Part shown: in pieces, positions 45,335 through 54,774 of the stretch
Layout: every line of letters starts with the position of its first letter
How positions within the stretch are numbered: the first letter of the stretch is position 1
From: Flagellimonas sp. MMG031
GTDB taxonomy: Bacteria; Bacteroidota; Bacteroidia; Flavobacteriales; Flavobacteriaceae
NCBI RefSeq assembly: GCF_040112705.1
Contig: NZ_CP157804.1
Location: 2,970,001-3,034,000 of the forward strand
Direction of reading: 5' to 3'
Length of the DNA stretch: 64,000 nt
Notes under the pieces: model-generated
What the model was told of the DNA's origin: nothing
The model's database searches: none
What the model saw: the letters and a program-made list of their open reading frames with translations, nothing else
Position numbers and translations under genes: made by a program

Positions 45335-46593
45335 TCAATTGGAGCGTCATATTGGGCATTGCCAAAACCCATCTTATTACCAAGATGAAATCCACCATAA
45401 CCGCCACCCTTGGAGTCACTTTTGGAATAGGTGCCTATATTACTTTGGTAAGTTTTATGACGGGGCTGAACACCATGCTGGATAATCTGGTACTCAATCA
45501 AACCCCACATATCCATTTGTATAATGAAATCCGCCCCTCCGATGATCAACCCATCACTATGACCGAGGCGTTCCAAAACGGATTCAACGTAGTTCACTCC
45601 ATTAAACCCAAACTGAGCCAAACTAAAATCCATAATGCCCTCCCCATCCTCAGTTATCTCAAAAAGCAACCCAACGTAGATGGAGCAACCCCGCAGCTAC
45701 GGGCCCAAATTTTCTATCTGTCAGGTTCCATGGAACTTGGAGGAAACTTGGTAGGGGTTGATATTATGGAGGAAGTCCGATTGTCCAATCTACGGGATAA
45801 CATCGTGGAAGGCTCCCCGGAGGACCTGAAAAACAACGCTAATGGAATTCTCCTCGGCTCAGGTTTGGCCGAAAAGATGTCGTTAACCACAGGAGATAGG
45901 GTACAGATCAGTACGGTATCCGGCACCGTGTTCCCGCTAAAAATTGTAGGTATCTATCAAAGTGGGATTGCAGAGGTAGATAATGTTCAAAGTTTTGCCA
46001 ATCTAAAAACGGTACAACGTATTTTGGGGGAGGCAGAAAATTATGTTACGGACATCAACATTAGATTGGTGGATATTGCCCAGGCGGAATCCATGGCCAA
46101 AAGCTTGGAAAATCAGTTTGACGTGCAGGCCATGGGAATCAATGAAGCCAATGCACAGTTTGAGACGGGTTCAAACATTAGAAACCTCATCACCTATGCA
46201 GTTTCCATCACCTTGTTGATCGTAGCCGGATTTGGTATCTACAATATCCTGAACATGTTGATTTATGAGAAAATGAAGGATATTGCTATTCTCAAGGCCA
46301 CTGGCTTTTCGGGAAATGATGTGCAGCTCATTTTTATGGGTCAGGCCATCATCATAGGCATCGTTGGAGGTGCTTTGGGTCTGTTGATCGGCTTTTCACT
46401 TTCAAGCCTTATCGATCAAACCCCTTTTGAAACTGACGCTTTGCCGACGATTACCACCTATCCGGTAAATTACGATCCCGTTTATTACCTCATCGGGATA
46501 GTTTTTGCCCTTTTGTCCACTTTCATTGCAGGTTACCTGCCCTCCCTGAGGGCCAAAAAAATTGACCCTGTAAAAATTATTCGAGGAACTTGA
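45331..46593 (+). CDS. ABC transporter permease (FtsX/LolE/MacB fold)
   Basis: 420 residues. N-terminal membrane helix (about 21-46), MacB-PCD-like periplasmic domain (about 50-270, with GILLGSGLAEKMSLTTGDRV), then three helices at about 288-312, 335-360 and 385-410. The FtsX signature is NMLIYEKMKDIAILKATGFSG; a C-terminal LRAKKIDPVKIIRG is typical of the family. With the adaptor and ATPase it forms a MacAB- or Lol-like export or lipoprotein-sorting machine; the substrate is unknown. Confidence 0.88.
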   Translation: MINWSVILGIAKTHLITKMKSTITATLGVTFGIGAYITLVSFMTGLNTMLDNLVLNQTPHIHLYNEIRPSDDQPITMTEAFQNGFNVVHSIKPKLSQTKIHNALPILSYLKKQPNVDGATPQLRAQIFYLSGSMELGGNLVGVDIMEEVRLSNLRDNIVEGSPEDLKNNANGILLGSGLAEKMSLTTGDRVQISTVSGTVFPLKIVGIYQSGIAEVDNVQSFANLKTVQRILGEAENYVTDINIRLVDIAQAESMAKSLENQFDVQAMGINEANAQFETGSNIRNLITYAVSITLLIVAGFGIYNILNMLIYEKMKDIAILKATGFSGNDVQLIFMGQAIIIGIVGGALGLLIGFSLSSLIDQTPFETDALPTITTYPVNYDPVYYLIGIVFALLSTFIAGYLPSLRAKKIDPVKIIRGT

Positions 46594-46594
46594 T

Positions 46595-47281
46595 ATGGGG
46601 GCTATGGAATTTGTTTTGGAAACCAAACATATCAACAAATACTTTCGTAAGCCAAAAGAGTTTCATGTGCTGAAGGATATCTCCTTTGGAGTGAAAAAGG
46701 GAGAGTTTACGTCCATTATGGGGAAGTCCGGCTCCGGAAAATCCACCTTGCTCTATATCTTGTCTACCATGGATACGGATTATGAGGGGCAATTATACCT
46801 CAATGATCAACTGATTACTGGTAAATCGCATAAGGAACTGTCCCGCATACGAAACAAGAACATTGGATTTGTATTCCAGTTCCACTATTTATTGTCGGAA
46901 TTCAGTGTTTTGGAAAATGTGATGTTGCCCGCCAAAAAGCTTGGGGAAAAGTCCCTTGCGGAAATTGAGCACAATGCGCAACAAAAACTGGAAATGCTGC
47001 ACATTGGTCATTTGGCGCATCAACGGGCCTCCAGGATATCGGGAGGGGAAAAACAGCGTGTGGCCATCGCCAGGGCTTTGATCAACGACCCCACTATTTT
47101 GATGGGAGATGAGCCCACGGGAAATTTGGACAGTCATAACTCGGACAATGTGTTCAATATCTTCAAAAAACTGAAGGAGGAACAAGGATTGTCCCTTTTG
47201 GTGGTGACCCATGATGAGGATTTTGCGAAAAGGACCGATCGCATTGTCCAATTGGAGGATGGTAAAATTATGTCGCAGTGA
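46595..47281 (+). CDS. ABC transporter ATP-binding protein (LolD/MacB type)
   Basis: 228 residues. Walker A GKSGSGKST, Q-loop FVFQFHYLLSEFSV, signature ISGGEKQRVAIARA, Walker B ILMGDEPTGNLD and H-loop VVTHDEDF. It starts one base after the permease stop. An in-frame ATG three codons later is an alternative start. Confidence 0.93.
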   Translation: MGAMEFVLETKHINKYFRKPKEFHVLKDISFGVKKGEFTSIMGKSGSGKSTLLYILSTMDTDYEGQLYLNDQLITGKSHKELSRIRNKNIGFVFQFHYLLSEFSVLENVMLPAKKLGEKSLAEIEHNAQQKLEMLHIGHLAHQRASRISGGEKQRVAIARALINDPTILMGDEPTGNLDSHNSDNVFNIFKKLKEEQGLSLLVVTHDEDFAKRTDRIVQLEDGKIMSQ

Positions 47282-47429
47282 TAACTATTTACCTGCATTT
47301 GACCGCTTGCAAAATACCTCGGATGATTTAAGCATCTGCATAGGTGGAATACAATATCTCCAACTTTCGCCCTGAGGTCATCTGAGTTTGTATCGGTCCA
47401 TGCTTAAGGGACATGAAAAGAAAACTAAA

Positions 47430-49850
47430 CTACTGGGCTGCGGACGATACCCTGACCCGTTCCATGGAAGAAGTCAACCTTCCATCTTCGTCCATACCCT
47501 CTACGAACAAAAAGATTTCTTCGTATCCGTAGTCGGGTATTTTTAGTGTACACGTCCCGTTTTTATTGATGGTGGGGTTAGGATACCATCCAATGCTTCC
47601 AAAATAACGGAACGACTCACTGGACAGGTTGTTGTACTTGGGCGTATAGTATTGCTTTGCGGGCATGAACCCATTGGATACCCTATGCGTAAAAAACCTT
47701 TCATCCGGCGTGAATTTGTCCGAGTGCCCGGCACCAACGTCGCCCTCCTTGCGGGTATAGACCCGAATGACACCCCCTGCCCCTCCGGCTTCCATGGCCC
47801 CGGTACGATCGATATAATAGCTTTTTACCCTAGTTGTGGGGAAATCCAACAAAATATCAAAATCTGGATAGCGGACATCGTCAATGTATAGAATCGGGGA
47901 TGGTTGTACCAAAGAAAAGGACAAGACCCGTTTTGTGGTAATGCGTATCCTATCGTACCCAGCATTGGGAACCTCCCAAACATTGAAACCACTGGAACGT
48001 ATAATATCCAGCAATCGAGGATAGAGTCCCTCCGTCTCCTCGGTCACAACTTTTAGGTTACCTTCGGACACAAAGGGTGTGGTGATTCTTTTGATAGCCC
48101 TGTTTTCGCTTATCACTACTTCCTCAAGGCTAATCGTATTTTGTTCCGGTAAAACAAAGTTTTGCAGTTCAAATTCTCCCAAACCATCCACCAGCACGTC
48201 ATTTTCTATTCCCCTAAAAGGTTCCAGTTCATATATTCTGTCCGTGGATTGTCCTGTATCCAACCTCAAAAAAAGATTGGGCATGGAGAGCTCGCCACGC
48301 TTGTTGAGCAAGGTAAGCCTCATCTCTTCGCCCTGTTCCACAAAATAATTGTCCAAACTAAAGGCTTCTGATTGTTCCGATAATGGGATGACGGTAGGTT
48401 CACTTTGGTTACCAGCATAAACCAAAAGGTCGGTACTCTTGGGGACCTTTGAGTTAATGGAGCCGAATACATCAATTCCTGCGCGATACTGTATTTTCTT
48501 TTGGGGAGGCTCGTTGAAGATGTTGTCCCAATCATACTTGGACCAGCCCTGTGTGAGCAACAACATATCCAAATCTTCCATGGCACGTTTTGAAAAATCC
48601 GTAAAATACTGGTCGGCCTCTTCGATATAACCACGTACATAAGGTTTCAGCAAAAATGAGCTTAGGATATTGGAATTGAAATTGTAGGCTTTGGTGCCTA
48701 CCGGAAGCACTGAAATACTCGCGAAGGAGGTTGTACGCTTTTCAAACCCCGAGAGGGCCACTTCCATGGAATCTTTGTCCACTTTTTGCACATTCGCGTC
48801 CAACGATAGGGGTTTTATTTGCTTATCATTGAAAAACAGTCGTTCCGCAATGGGCACTCCGCGGTTATCTATCAAGGTAAGAATATTCATGCCCGAATGG
48901 AGCTCGCGCTTATCCAAGATATGGGAGGCATAAAGTTGATTTTCCTTGAAAACTACATCCAAACTTTTGAGCAATCCATCCCTATGGATAAGAATACTGT
49001 ACGGCTTTGAACCTATTTCCCTTTTTGTCTCGGCATTGGTGCCTACCAAAACCAGAATTCTATCTTCCGATATATTTCTGGTGGATAGCACTAGCCCCAA
49101 CGAATCGATAGCTGGGAGTGGCACCCTCCATTCCTTACCATTAGGGTTTGACAAGGTGGCCCAATACCGTTCGCTTGCAGAGGGGGTCATTATCACTTTT
49201 GCAAAACCAAGTCGATTGGTCCTGAAACGAACTATTTCTTCTCCGATGTGGTTCCTTATGATACCAACCATATTGGCCCCGGCATTCCCATTTTCATCAA
49301 TCATCTTAATACCCAAAACACTTTGGACATTGGAGACCAAGTGCCCGCTTTCGGGGAAAAATTGAATATCGTAATCCTCTGAAGTGTTATTATTATCAAG
49401 CACCAATTCGCTATTCAACACCATAAATTGCTGAACAAAGGAATCATCCTCCTTAAGGTCCTTCATCCAACTGGTGGAGGCTTTGATATAATATTGCCCA
49501 TCCACAAAAGAGGAGTCTATGGCAATTTGTCCCTGAAGCTGCCCCTCCTTACTCAACACCAAGTGTTTTTCCTTCTGGTTGCCATCCTTGTCATAAATAC
49601 CCACGTACACATTTACAGCTTCCTTAAAGGGCTCTGCCTTCACACGATTATACATATATCCTTTAAACCAGATATGCTCTCCACGTACATAAGTACTTTT
49701 GTTCATGTGTAGAAAAATAGATATGCGCGGATTGCCAAAGTATTCCTGAAAAGCAGGCTTGATTTTACCTGTGACGGATAAGTTTTGTCCAAAAAGTGGG
49801 AGTGCGAGGAAGAACAATAACAAACCAAAAATCGAATTCTTGGATAACAT
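47430..49850 (-). CDS. MG2-like / TonB-plug-like secreted protein
   Basis: 806 residues. A signal peptide (FGLLLFFLALPLFGQ) precedes an MG2-like domain (about 45-145, STYVRGEHIWFKGYMYN then GQYYIKASTSWM). A Pro-rich middle and a plug-like C-terminal section (about 640-735) follow, with SPILYIDDVRYPDF and RTGAMEAGGAGGVIRVYTR. It lacks a transmembrane beta barrel, so it is not a receptor. It shares domain order with the 50454-52232 protein; both probably act at the outer membrane. It converges with the ABC transporter unit. Confidence 0.78.
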   Translation of the reverse strand: MLSKNSIFGLLLFFLALPLFGQNLSVTGKIKPAFQEYFGNPRISIFLHMNKSTYVRGEHIWFKGYMYNRVKAEPFKEAVNVYVGIYDKDGNQKEKHLVLSKEGQLQGQIAIDSSFVDGQYYIKASTSWMKDLKEDDSFVQQFMVLNSELVLDNNNTSEDYDIQFFPESGHLVSNVQSVLGIKMIDENGNAGANMVGIIRNHIGEEIVRFRTNRLGFAKVIMTPSASERYWATLSNPNGKEWRVPLPAIDSLGLVLSTRNISEDRILVLVGTNAETKREIGSKPYSILIHRDGLLKSLDVVFKENQLYASHILDKRELHSGMNILTLIDNRGVPIAERLFFNDKQIKPLSLDANVQKVDKDSMEVALSGFEKRTTSFASISVLPVGTKAYNFNSNILSSFLLKPYVRGYIEEADQYFTDFSKRAMEDLDMLLLTQGWSKYDWDNIFNEPPQKKIQYRAGIDVFGSINSKVPKSTDLLVYAGNQSEPTVIPLSEQSEAFSLDNYFVEQGEEMRLTLLNKRGELSMPNLFLRLDTGQSTDRIYELEPFRGIENDVLVDGLGEFELQNFVLPEQNTISLEEVVISENRAIKRITTPFVSEGNLKVVTEETEGLYPRLLDIIRSSGFNVWEVPNAGYDRIRITTKRVLSFSLVQPSPILYIDDVRYPDFDILLDFPTTRVKSYYIDRTGAMEAGGAGGVIRVYTRKEGDVGAGHSDKFTPDERFFTHRVSNGFMPAKQYYTPKYNNLSSESFRYFGSIGWYPNPTINKNGTCTLKIPDYGYEEIFLFVEGMDEDGRLTSSMERVRVSSAAQ

Positions 49851-50453
49851 TGAAAAGATTTTACAAATTGAATGTTTTTAAAGATACCACTTTCGGGAGT
49901 GATATGAGTTAGTGAAAAGTTAATATGAAAACTAAAGAGAAAACCCCGACATAGAAGACCTGAAAAGAAAAGAATCCCTAATTGTTTATCCGCGGACCGC
50001 TTCAGTGCTGTAAGGGAATCGCACACTTAAAATGTGGGCTTTGCTATTTAAGATAGACAAGCTACAAACAAAAAACACTGAAAATCATAAGATTAACAGT
50101 GTTTTGATTTTACTTAAATAAGGTAAGTCGGGATGACTGGAAGAAAGTCGACTACACAACATTCTAACAATCAACGCCTTATACTGTACTTTAGAACTGA
50201 TTAACCGAACTCTAAACTGTATTCAAAACAGGACATTCAGCGGCAAAACTTAAGGATGTTTTGTTAAGTAAAGATACAAGTTCGTCTATTGAAATTCCAA
50301 TTAAATTCTTAATTTTTCTAAAATAAGAAAATAATTTCATTGAACTTTGTCTACAATTTATCTTTGAGAAAAATACCCTATAAATTATCAACAAAAAACT
50401 ACAACCAACTCAATAAAAATTGTAAGTTCATTGTTAAATAAAGTAATCAAGAC
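49851..50453. other. intergenic region between two MG2/plug-like genes
   Basis: About 600 gene-free bases. A hairpin AAAACACTG / CAGTGTTTT at 50072-50105 is followed by GATTTT and may terminate the 50454-57563 operon. A 60-codon ORF at 50212-50394 shows no family features and lies in AT-rich sequence, so I do not call it a gene. Confidence 0.5.
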
Positions 50454-52232
50454 TTAATTTTGAGCGCTACCGTTGGCTTTTACGGTAAAAACCTCATAAA
50501 CATAGATTGGCTTTCCGTAGCTGGTGAATCCATCCAAGACTACTTCAAATTCCCCAGTAAGGTCCGAAGTATAAAACTCGAACTGCAGGTCCTCATCGGA
50601 AATCTCTACCTGTGGTTCCCATAACAGAATACGTCTGTAGTCAGGAATGTTATTTTGGTCGATTTCTTCGGCTCCGTAACGTTGTTCAAAATAGCTTTTT
50701 TGTGGTATGGGCTTTTTTATGGGCACATTGATTCCATAGGCCGGTGAGTAGGTTTCAAAATAATCGCCTTTTATGGTTTTGACGGACATAATTCCTTGAT
50801 AATCCTTTCCCGCCATCACAAACTGGTCCGAAACCGTGCTGATGGATTCGATTTTACGGGCATCAAAGTCCTTTATTTTTTCATGGTCGGGAATATACAC
50901 CCCATCGAACAACACAATGGCCGGATAACTATTGGCCTCTTCGGTATACTTCTCAAAGTCCTGCGCAATCCGGATATAGTCACTGCCACTACTACTGTTC
51001 CTGTAGCCTGCTAAATTAAAGACTTCCACCAAGGTTTCCTGAAAGGTGGGGAAACGTGTATAATCGTCCAAATAAATGGTATTGGGTATTCCCCCATCAA
51101 AAGGGTCTACAGGGTCTCCCAAAAGAACGGAATCCGGCTTTGCAGAAAAGAACTGGTTTTCCAGTTGATTGTAAATACTGCGCTTTTTTATCGCTTCAAT
51201 AGCACTGGATTGTAAGCGAAAATCACCAAATACAAGTCCCGAAGCATCCAGATTCGGCAAGGCGCCGAAGGATACCCGAACATCCTGTGTATGATCGGTG
51301 GGCTGGATAATGGCCCTGTCCTGCTTATAGTCCTTTCTCAGATAGGTGTAAAAGTTCCCCTGTGCGTCGGTGGTGGCGAATTTGAGCAAGAAACCCTCAC
51401 CTGGCACGGAAACCACTATTTTGGCATCGGGCAATGGGTTCCCCTGTGGGTCGGTCACCTTACCGAACAAGAGTTCCCCGCGCTGCTCGGGCAGAAAAAG
51501 GCTGTCGCCCACCTTCTTGTCCAGCTCGCCCTTCACATCAAAATAGGAACGGGCATAGGAAATGGCGTTTTCGGCAGGTTTTGTTTTGATTTCGTCCTTT
51601 TTTTGGACCTTTAAGGTATACGTTCCATGACCCAGCTTGGCCTTGTAGTTCACCAACTGTAAACTGACTTTTGTTCGGGTGCCTACCCTTTTTTCTGACA
51701 GTTTTATCTGCACCATGGAGGAATCCACAGGTCGTGTTGTTTCAATAACGCCACTTTCCTCTTCCAAAGAAGTGGACATCAGTTGTGACTGGTCCTGTTG
51801 GTAGGGGTTGATGATGACCAGATCATCCTTGAAGACCTGTTCCAATCCATTGTTCTTCATCCATTGGGTATACCCTAACAGTTTATAGTTTCCCGAAGGA
51901 ACGTCGGTGTTGACAAAAAAATCGCCGTGGGACAGGCCATTCTGCAACCGCACCTTTTGTTCCAGCACGTATTCCCCTTTTTGGTTGACCAAGGCCACGT
52001 AGCCTGTAAAACTGATATCACTGGCCCGGTTGTTCTGCGCATTGAAACAATAAAAGGCGTAATGCACATACTCTCCCGTAAACACGATGGGGCCCGTATG
52101 GTGCAGATAGACCTTTTCCTGCGGCAGACTTTTGAGATTCTTTAATTCTTCCGCACTGCCTATGACGTATTGTGCCTTGACCTGAAAGGCCAAGGATGCG
52201 ACAACCCAAAAAAGTATCCAATGTGTTTTCAT
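50454..52232 (-). CDS. MG2-like / plug-like secreted protein, last gene of the receptor operon
   Basis: 592 residues from MKTHWILFWVVASLAFQVKAQ (signal peptide). MG2-like domain (about 40-145): GPIVFTGEYVHYAFYCFN and GNYKLLGYTQWMKNNGL. A CarboxypepD_reg-like part follows at about 255-320 (LLFGKVTDPQGNPLPDAKIV). The plug-like section at about 455-510 has AIVLFDGVYIPDHEKIKDFD. It begins 11 bases after the second DUF4249 gene, so it is the fourth gene of the TonB receptor operon and is likely a partner of that receptor. Confidence 0.78.
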   Translation of the reverse strand: MKTHWILFWVVASLAFQVKAQYVIGSAEELKNLKSLPQEKVYLHHTGPIVFTGEYVHYAFYCFNAQNNRASDISFTGYVALVNQKGEYVLEQKVRLQNGLSHGDFFVNTDVPSGNYKLLGYTQWMKNNGLEQVFKDDLVIINPYQQDQSQLMSTSLEEESGVIETTRPVDSSMVQIKLSEKRVGTRTKVSLQLVNYKAKLGHGTYTLKVQKKDEIKTKPAENAISYARSYFDVKGELDKKVGDSLFLPEQRGELLFGKVTDPQGNPLPDAKIVVSVPGEGFLLKFATTDAQGNFYTYLRKDYKQDRAIIQPTDHTQDVRVSFGALPNLDASGLVFGDFRLQSSAIEAIKKRSIYNQLENQFFSAKPDSVLLGDPVDPFDGGIPNTIYLDDYTRFPTFQETLVEVFNLAGYRNSSSGSDYIRIAQDFEKYTEEANSYPAIVLFDGVYIPDHEKIKDFDARKIESISTVSDQFVMAGKDYQGIMSVKTIKGDYFETYSPAYGINVPIKKPIPQKSYFEQRYGAEEIDQNNIPDYRRILLWEPQVEISDEDLQFEFYTSDLTGEFEVVLDGFTSYGKPIYVYEVFTVKANGSAQN

Positions 52233-52243
52233 AATCTTTGCGG

Positions 52244-53470
52244 TTATTCTATCCAAAAATCGGGTTCTACATTACTGCCTAATTGCGTGCAATCACCACA
52301 TGGTGTAAACGTAACAAAATAGGGGAGCTCATCCGGCCCTGGATTTTCATTATTTCCAACAAACTCTACTCTCCCTGCAAGTATATCATCATCAATACTG
52401 GGAGTAAAGATGGTACATTCAAAAGGATAAGGAGGGAGTGCCGCATTTGGAAAAAAGTCTTCATAGTTAAAGAAGATTCTTCTCTTTGAAACCGAAACAA
52501 CGTCGAAAAACCCGATTACCCTGGCATCTGAATTTACAGCTCTAATATTTCCTTCCAAAAATCCAGGCTGAACTTGAGAAAAAATGTTTTCCGAGCTCGA
52601 GAATGATGATAGTATATTGTAAAACTCAAACGCTTCTTGTGTCCGAATTTGTTGCCTTATTTCGATACTGTAACGATGGGAAATAAAAAAATTATCAGAA
52701 CCTAAAAAACGAACCATAAATCCATTCAAACGATTCGAGTCAAAGTCTACATTTGGTGCCTGTATGATTTCGTTGGATTCCCTACTGTTGAAGCATACCC
52801 TTTCCTCTTGGGTTCTCGCTGCCACTGAAAAAGTACCATCGCCAGGTCTGATAAATTCAAAAGGATCCCAATTTGGAGCGATAATTTTATACGTTTCCAA
52901 GTAAGTGTAATTAAAAAAATTTCCAGTGTTGGCCGTGTTCCTGCTATCAATAAAAATACCGATGCCCTCTATCCCATCATTACTGGTCGTACGCATCGCA
53001 TAAACCGAATCAATGACGGAAATAGCCTCATTTTTAACCATTGAAGATGCATATTCCAAACCGTTGGACAGGGACACGAACAATTGGTAGGAAACATTGG
53101 GCATAGCCGCAAATGGAGTCAAGGATTCGTAGGAGCCATTTCCTACTGCTTCAAAGGCATAAACAGCACCATTGTCAGTGCGAATTTCAACGGTAGCATT
53201 ACTTTCAAATTCATTTTCAATACCGTTCTCTTTTATTCTGGATGTGTTTGTATTAAAAAGTGGCCCTTCTTCTCCACCATTTTGGAGAGCTTGTACACTG
53301 CTCAAAAAAACCCTCTGAATCTCTTCCTCGCTAGTAATGTTGGCTTCAACCACCAAAGTACCAAGTAAACTCGTATCGGAACGGATTTCCGAGGTTGCAT
53401 CAAAAGGTTCTACACAAGCTGATACCAACCGGCCTAAAACCAAACCATATATGTATGTCTTAGCACTCAT
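52244..53470 (-). CDS. DUF4249 lipoprotein, second copy
   Basis: 408 residues from MSAKTYIYGLVLGRLVSAC (lipobox, Cys19); the ATG overlaps the upstream stop by 4 bases (ATGA). The DUF4249 domain spans nearly the whole protein: LLGTLVVEANITSEEEIQRVFLS, GSYESLTPFAAMPNVSYQL, FISHRYSIEIRQQIRTQEAFEF and FSSSENIFSQVQPGFLEGNIRA, ending CGDCTQLGSNVEPDFW. DUF4249 proteins are encoded after TonB receptors in Bacteroidota; their ligand is unknown. Confidence 0.87.
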   Translation of the reverse strand: MSAKTYIYGLVLGRLVSACVEPFDATSEIRSDTSLLGTLVVEANITSEEEIQRVFLSSVQALQNGGEEGPLFNTNTSRIKENGIENEFESNATVEIRTDNGAVYAFEAVGNGSYESLTPFAAMPNVSYQLFVSLSNGLEYASSMVKNEAISVIDSVYAMRTTSNDGIEGIGIFIDSRNTANTGNFFNYTYLETYKIIAPNWDPFEFIRPGDGTFSVAARTQEERVCFNSRESNEIIQAPNVDFDSNRLNGFMVRFLGSDNFFISHRYSIEIRQQIRTQEAFEFYNILSSFSSSENIFSQVQPGFLEGNIRAVNSDARVIGFFDVVSVSKRRIFFNYEDFFPNAALPPYPFECTIFTPSIDDDILAGRVEFVGNNENPGPDELPYFVTFTPCGDCTQLGSNVEPDFWIE

Positions 53471-54774
53471 TCTTCCACCCAAAAATCAGGTTCAACATTA
53501 TCACCCAAGAGCGTGCAATCACCACATAACCGAGGAACAAAAACATATGGCCCAATACAGGTAGCCAAAGGAACCAAACTCTCGTCATATGGAGCATAAT
53601 ATGTTATAAGGCCCAAATCTACCCTGTCCAAAACCCCTTGTGGACATCCACGAACTGTGAATAATGGAGACGTTTGAAAATTACAGTTAAAGCCAAAAGC
53701 ATATGGCGGAAGCTCCTCTCCAGGAAAAAAATCCTCATAATCAAAAAACAACCGCCTTTCAGATACGGTCACCGCCTCCACGTAGCCCAAGATATTTTCT
53801 TCCGCACCGTCAACCCTGCGCACATTGGCATTGAGAGCACCAGGTTGCACCTGTGAAAAAACATTCTCGGACTGCGAAAAGCTCTTCAAGGTTTCGTAAA
53901 AGGAATAAGCATCCGCTGATTGCACCTGCTGCTTCACCAAAATGCTGTACCTGTGGGAAATTATAAAGTTTTCCTTGCCGATGAACCTTACCATATGCCG
54001 TTGAATGCCAGCACCAGTTCCCACAGTGCTGATTTGGTCAATTGTGCTTGAAAAAACCGTATTGTAACAGATTCGGTTCTGTATTTCACGAGGCACTATT
54101 TCCAAATTATAGGTAGGAAAGGGAGTAGTGGTGGGGTCATAATCGGTCAATTCAAAATCGTTCTCTTGCCAATATGGAGCAATGATCTTATAGGTTTCCT
54201 CATAGGTATACCTGTAGTTTTTCGGATTCCCCTGCGTCGGTTCGCTGTCTAGGTATATGGCCACTCCTTCCACTCCGGTATCGCTGACAGCTTTTTCAGC
54301 ATATACATTGGTGAGTTGCGACTTTCCTTGCACGTTCAATGGGTCGGAAACATACTCCCTTCCATTGCTGGTCACGATTTCCAAGGTGTAATCCACCCCC
54401 ATTTCAAGCGCAAAAGGTTGATTGGAAAGGTAAGTGCCCTCTTCACCTTCTGTAAAATTGAATTCAATACCGTTTTCGCCCAGCACTCGAACCGTGGCCC
54501 CTCCTTCCATGTCAACGGAATCCCTGGGACCCCTGCCAAGGGGAACATTCGGGTTGTAAACGGTGTCCGTCTCAAGATCCAATCGTAAACTACTCCTACT
54601 TAAGTACACTTTTTGTGTGATCAGCTCATCGGTCAACACGGCTTCCACTACCAAAACCGGCTCTTGCTCCTCATTGCTCAAGGTTTGAATATCCAATTCA
54701 TCCAAACATGCCCCTAGCGATGTTAGAAGAATGATTCCCAAAATAATGCGATATGAAACTTTCAGAAATTTCAT
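53467..54774 (-). CDS. DUF4249 lipoprotein, first copy
   Basis: 435 residues from MKFLKVSYRIILGIILLTSLGAC (lipobox, Cys23). DUF4249 domain with LVVEAVLTDELITQKVYLSRS, GREYVSDPLNVQG, FIISHRYSILVKQQVQSADAY, FSQSENVFSQVQPGALNANVRR and CGDCTLLGDNVEPDFW. It is a clear paralogue of its downstream neighbour, so the pair looks like a tandem duplication. Its ATG overlaps the receptor stop by one base (TGATG), which predicts translational coupling. Confidence 0.87.
   Translation of the reverse strand: MKFLKVSYRIILGIILLTSLGACLDELDIQTLSNEEQEPVLVVEAVLTDELITQKVYLSRSSLRLDLETDTVYNPNVPLGRGPRDSVDMEGGATVRVLGENGIEFNFTEGEEGTYLSNQPFALEMGVDYTLEIVTSNGREYVSDPLNVQGKSQLTNVYAEKAVSDTGVEGVAIYLDSEPTQGNPKNYRYTYEETYKIIAPYWQENDFELTDYDPTTTPFPTYNLEIVPREIQNRICYNTVFSSTIDQISTVGTGAGIQRHMVRFIGKENFIISHRYSILVKQQVQSADAYSFYETLKSFSQSENVFSQVQPGALNANVRRVDGAEENILGYVEAVTVSERRLFFDYEDFFPGEELPPYAFGFNCNFQTSPLFTVRGCPQGVLDRVDLGLITYYAPYDESLVPLATCIGPYVFVPRLCGDCTLLGDNVEPDFWVEE

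Noticed and set aside
50212..50394. 60-codon minus-strand ORF in the gap between two MG2/plug-like genes
   Set aside because: Very AT-rich, no recognisable motif, and it lies next to a hairpin; random ORFs of this length are expected.
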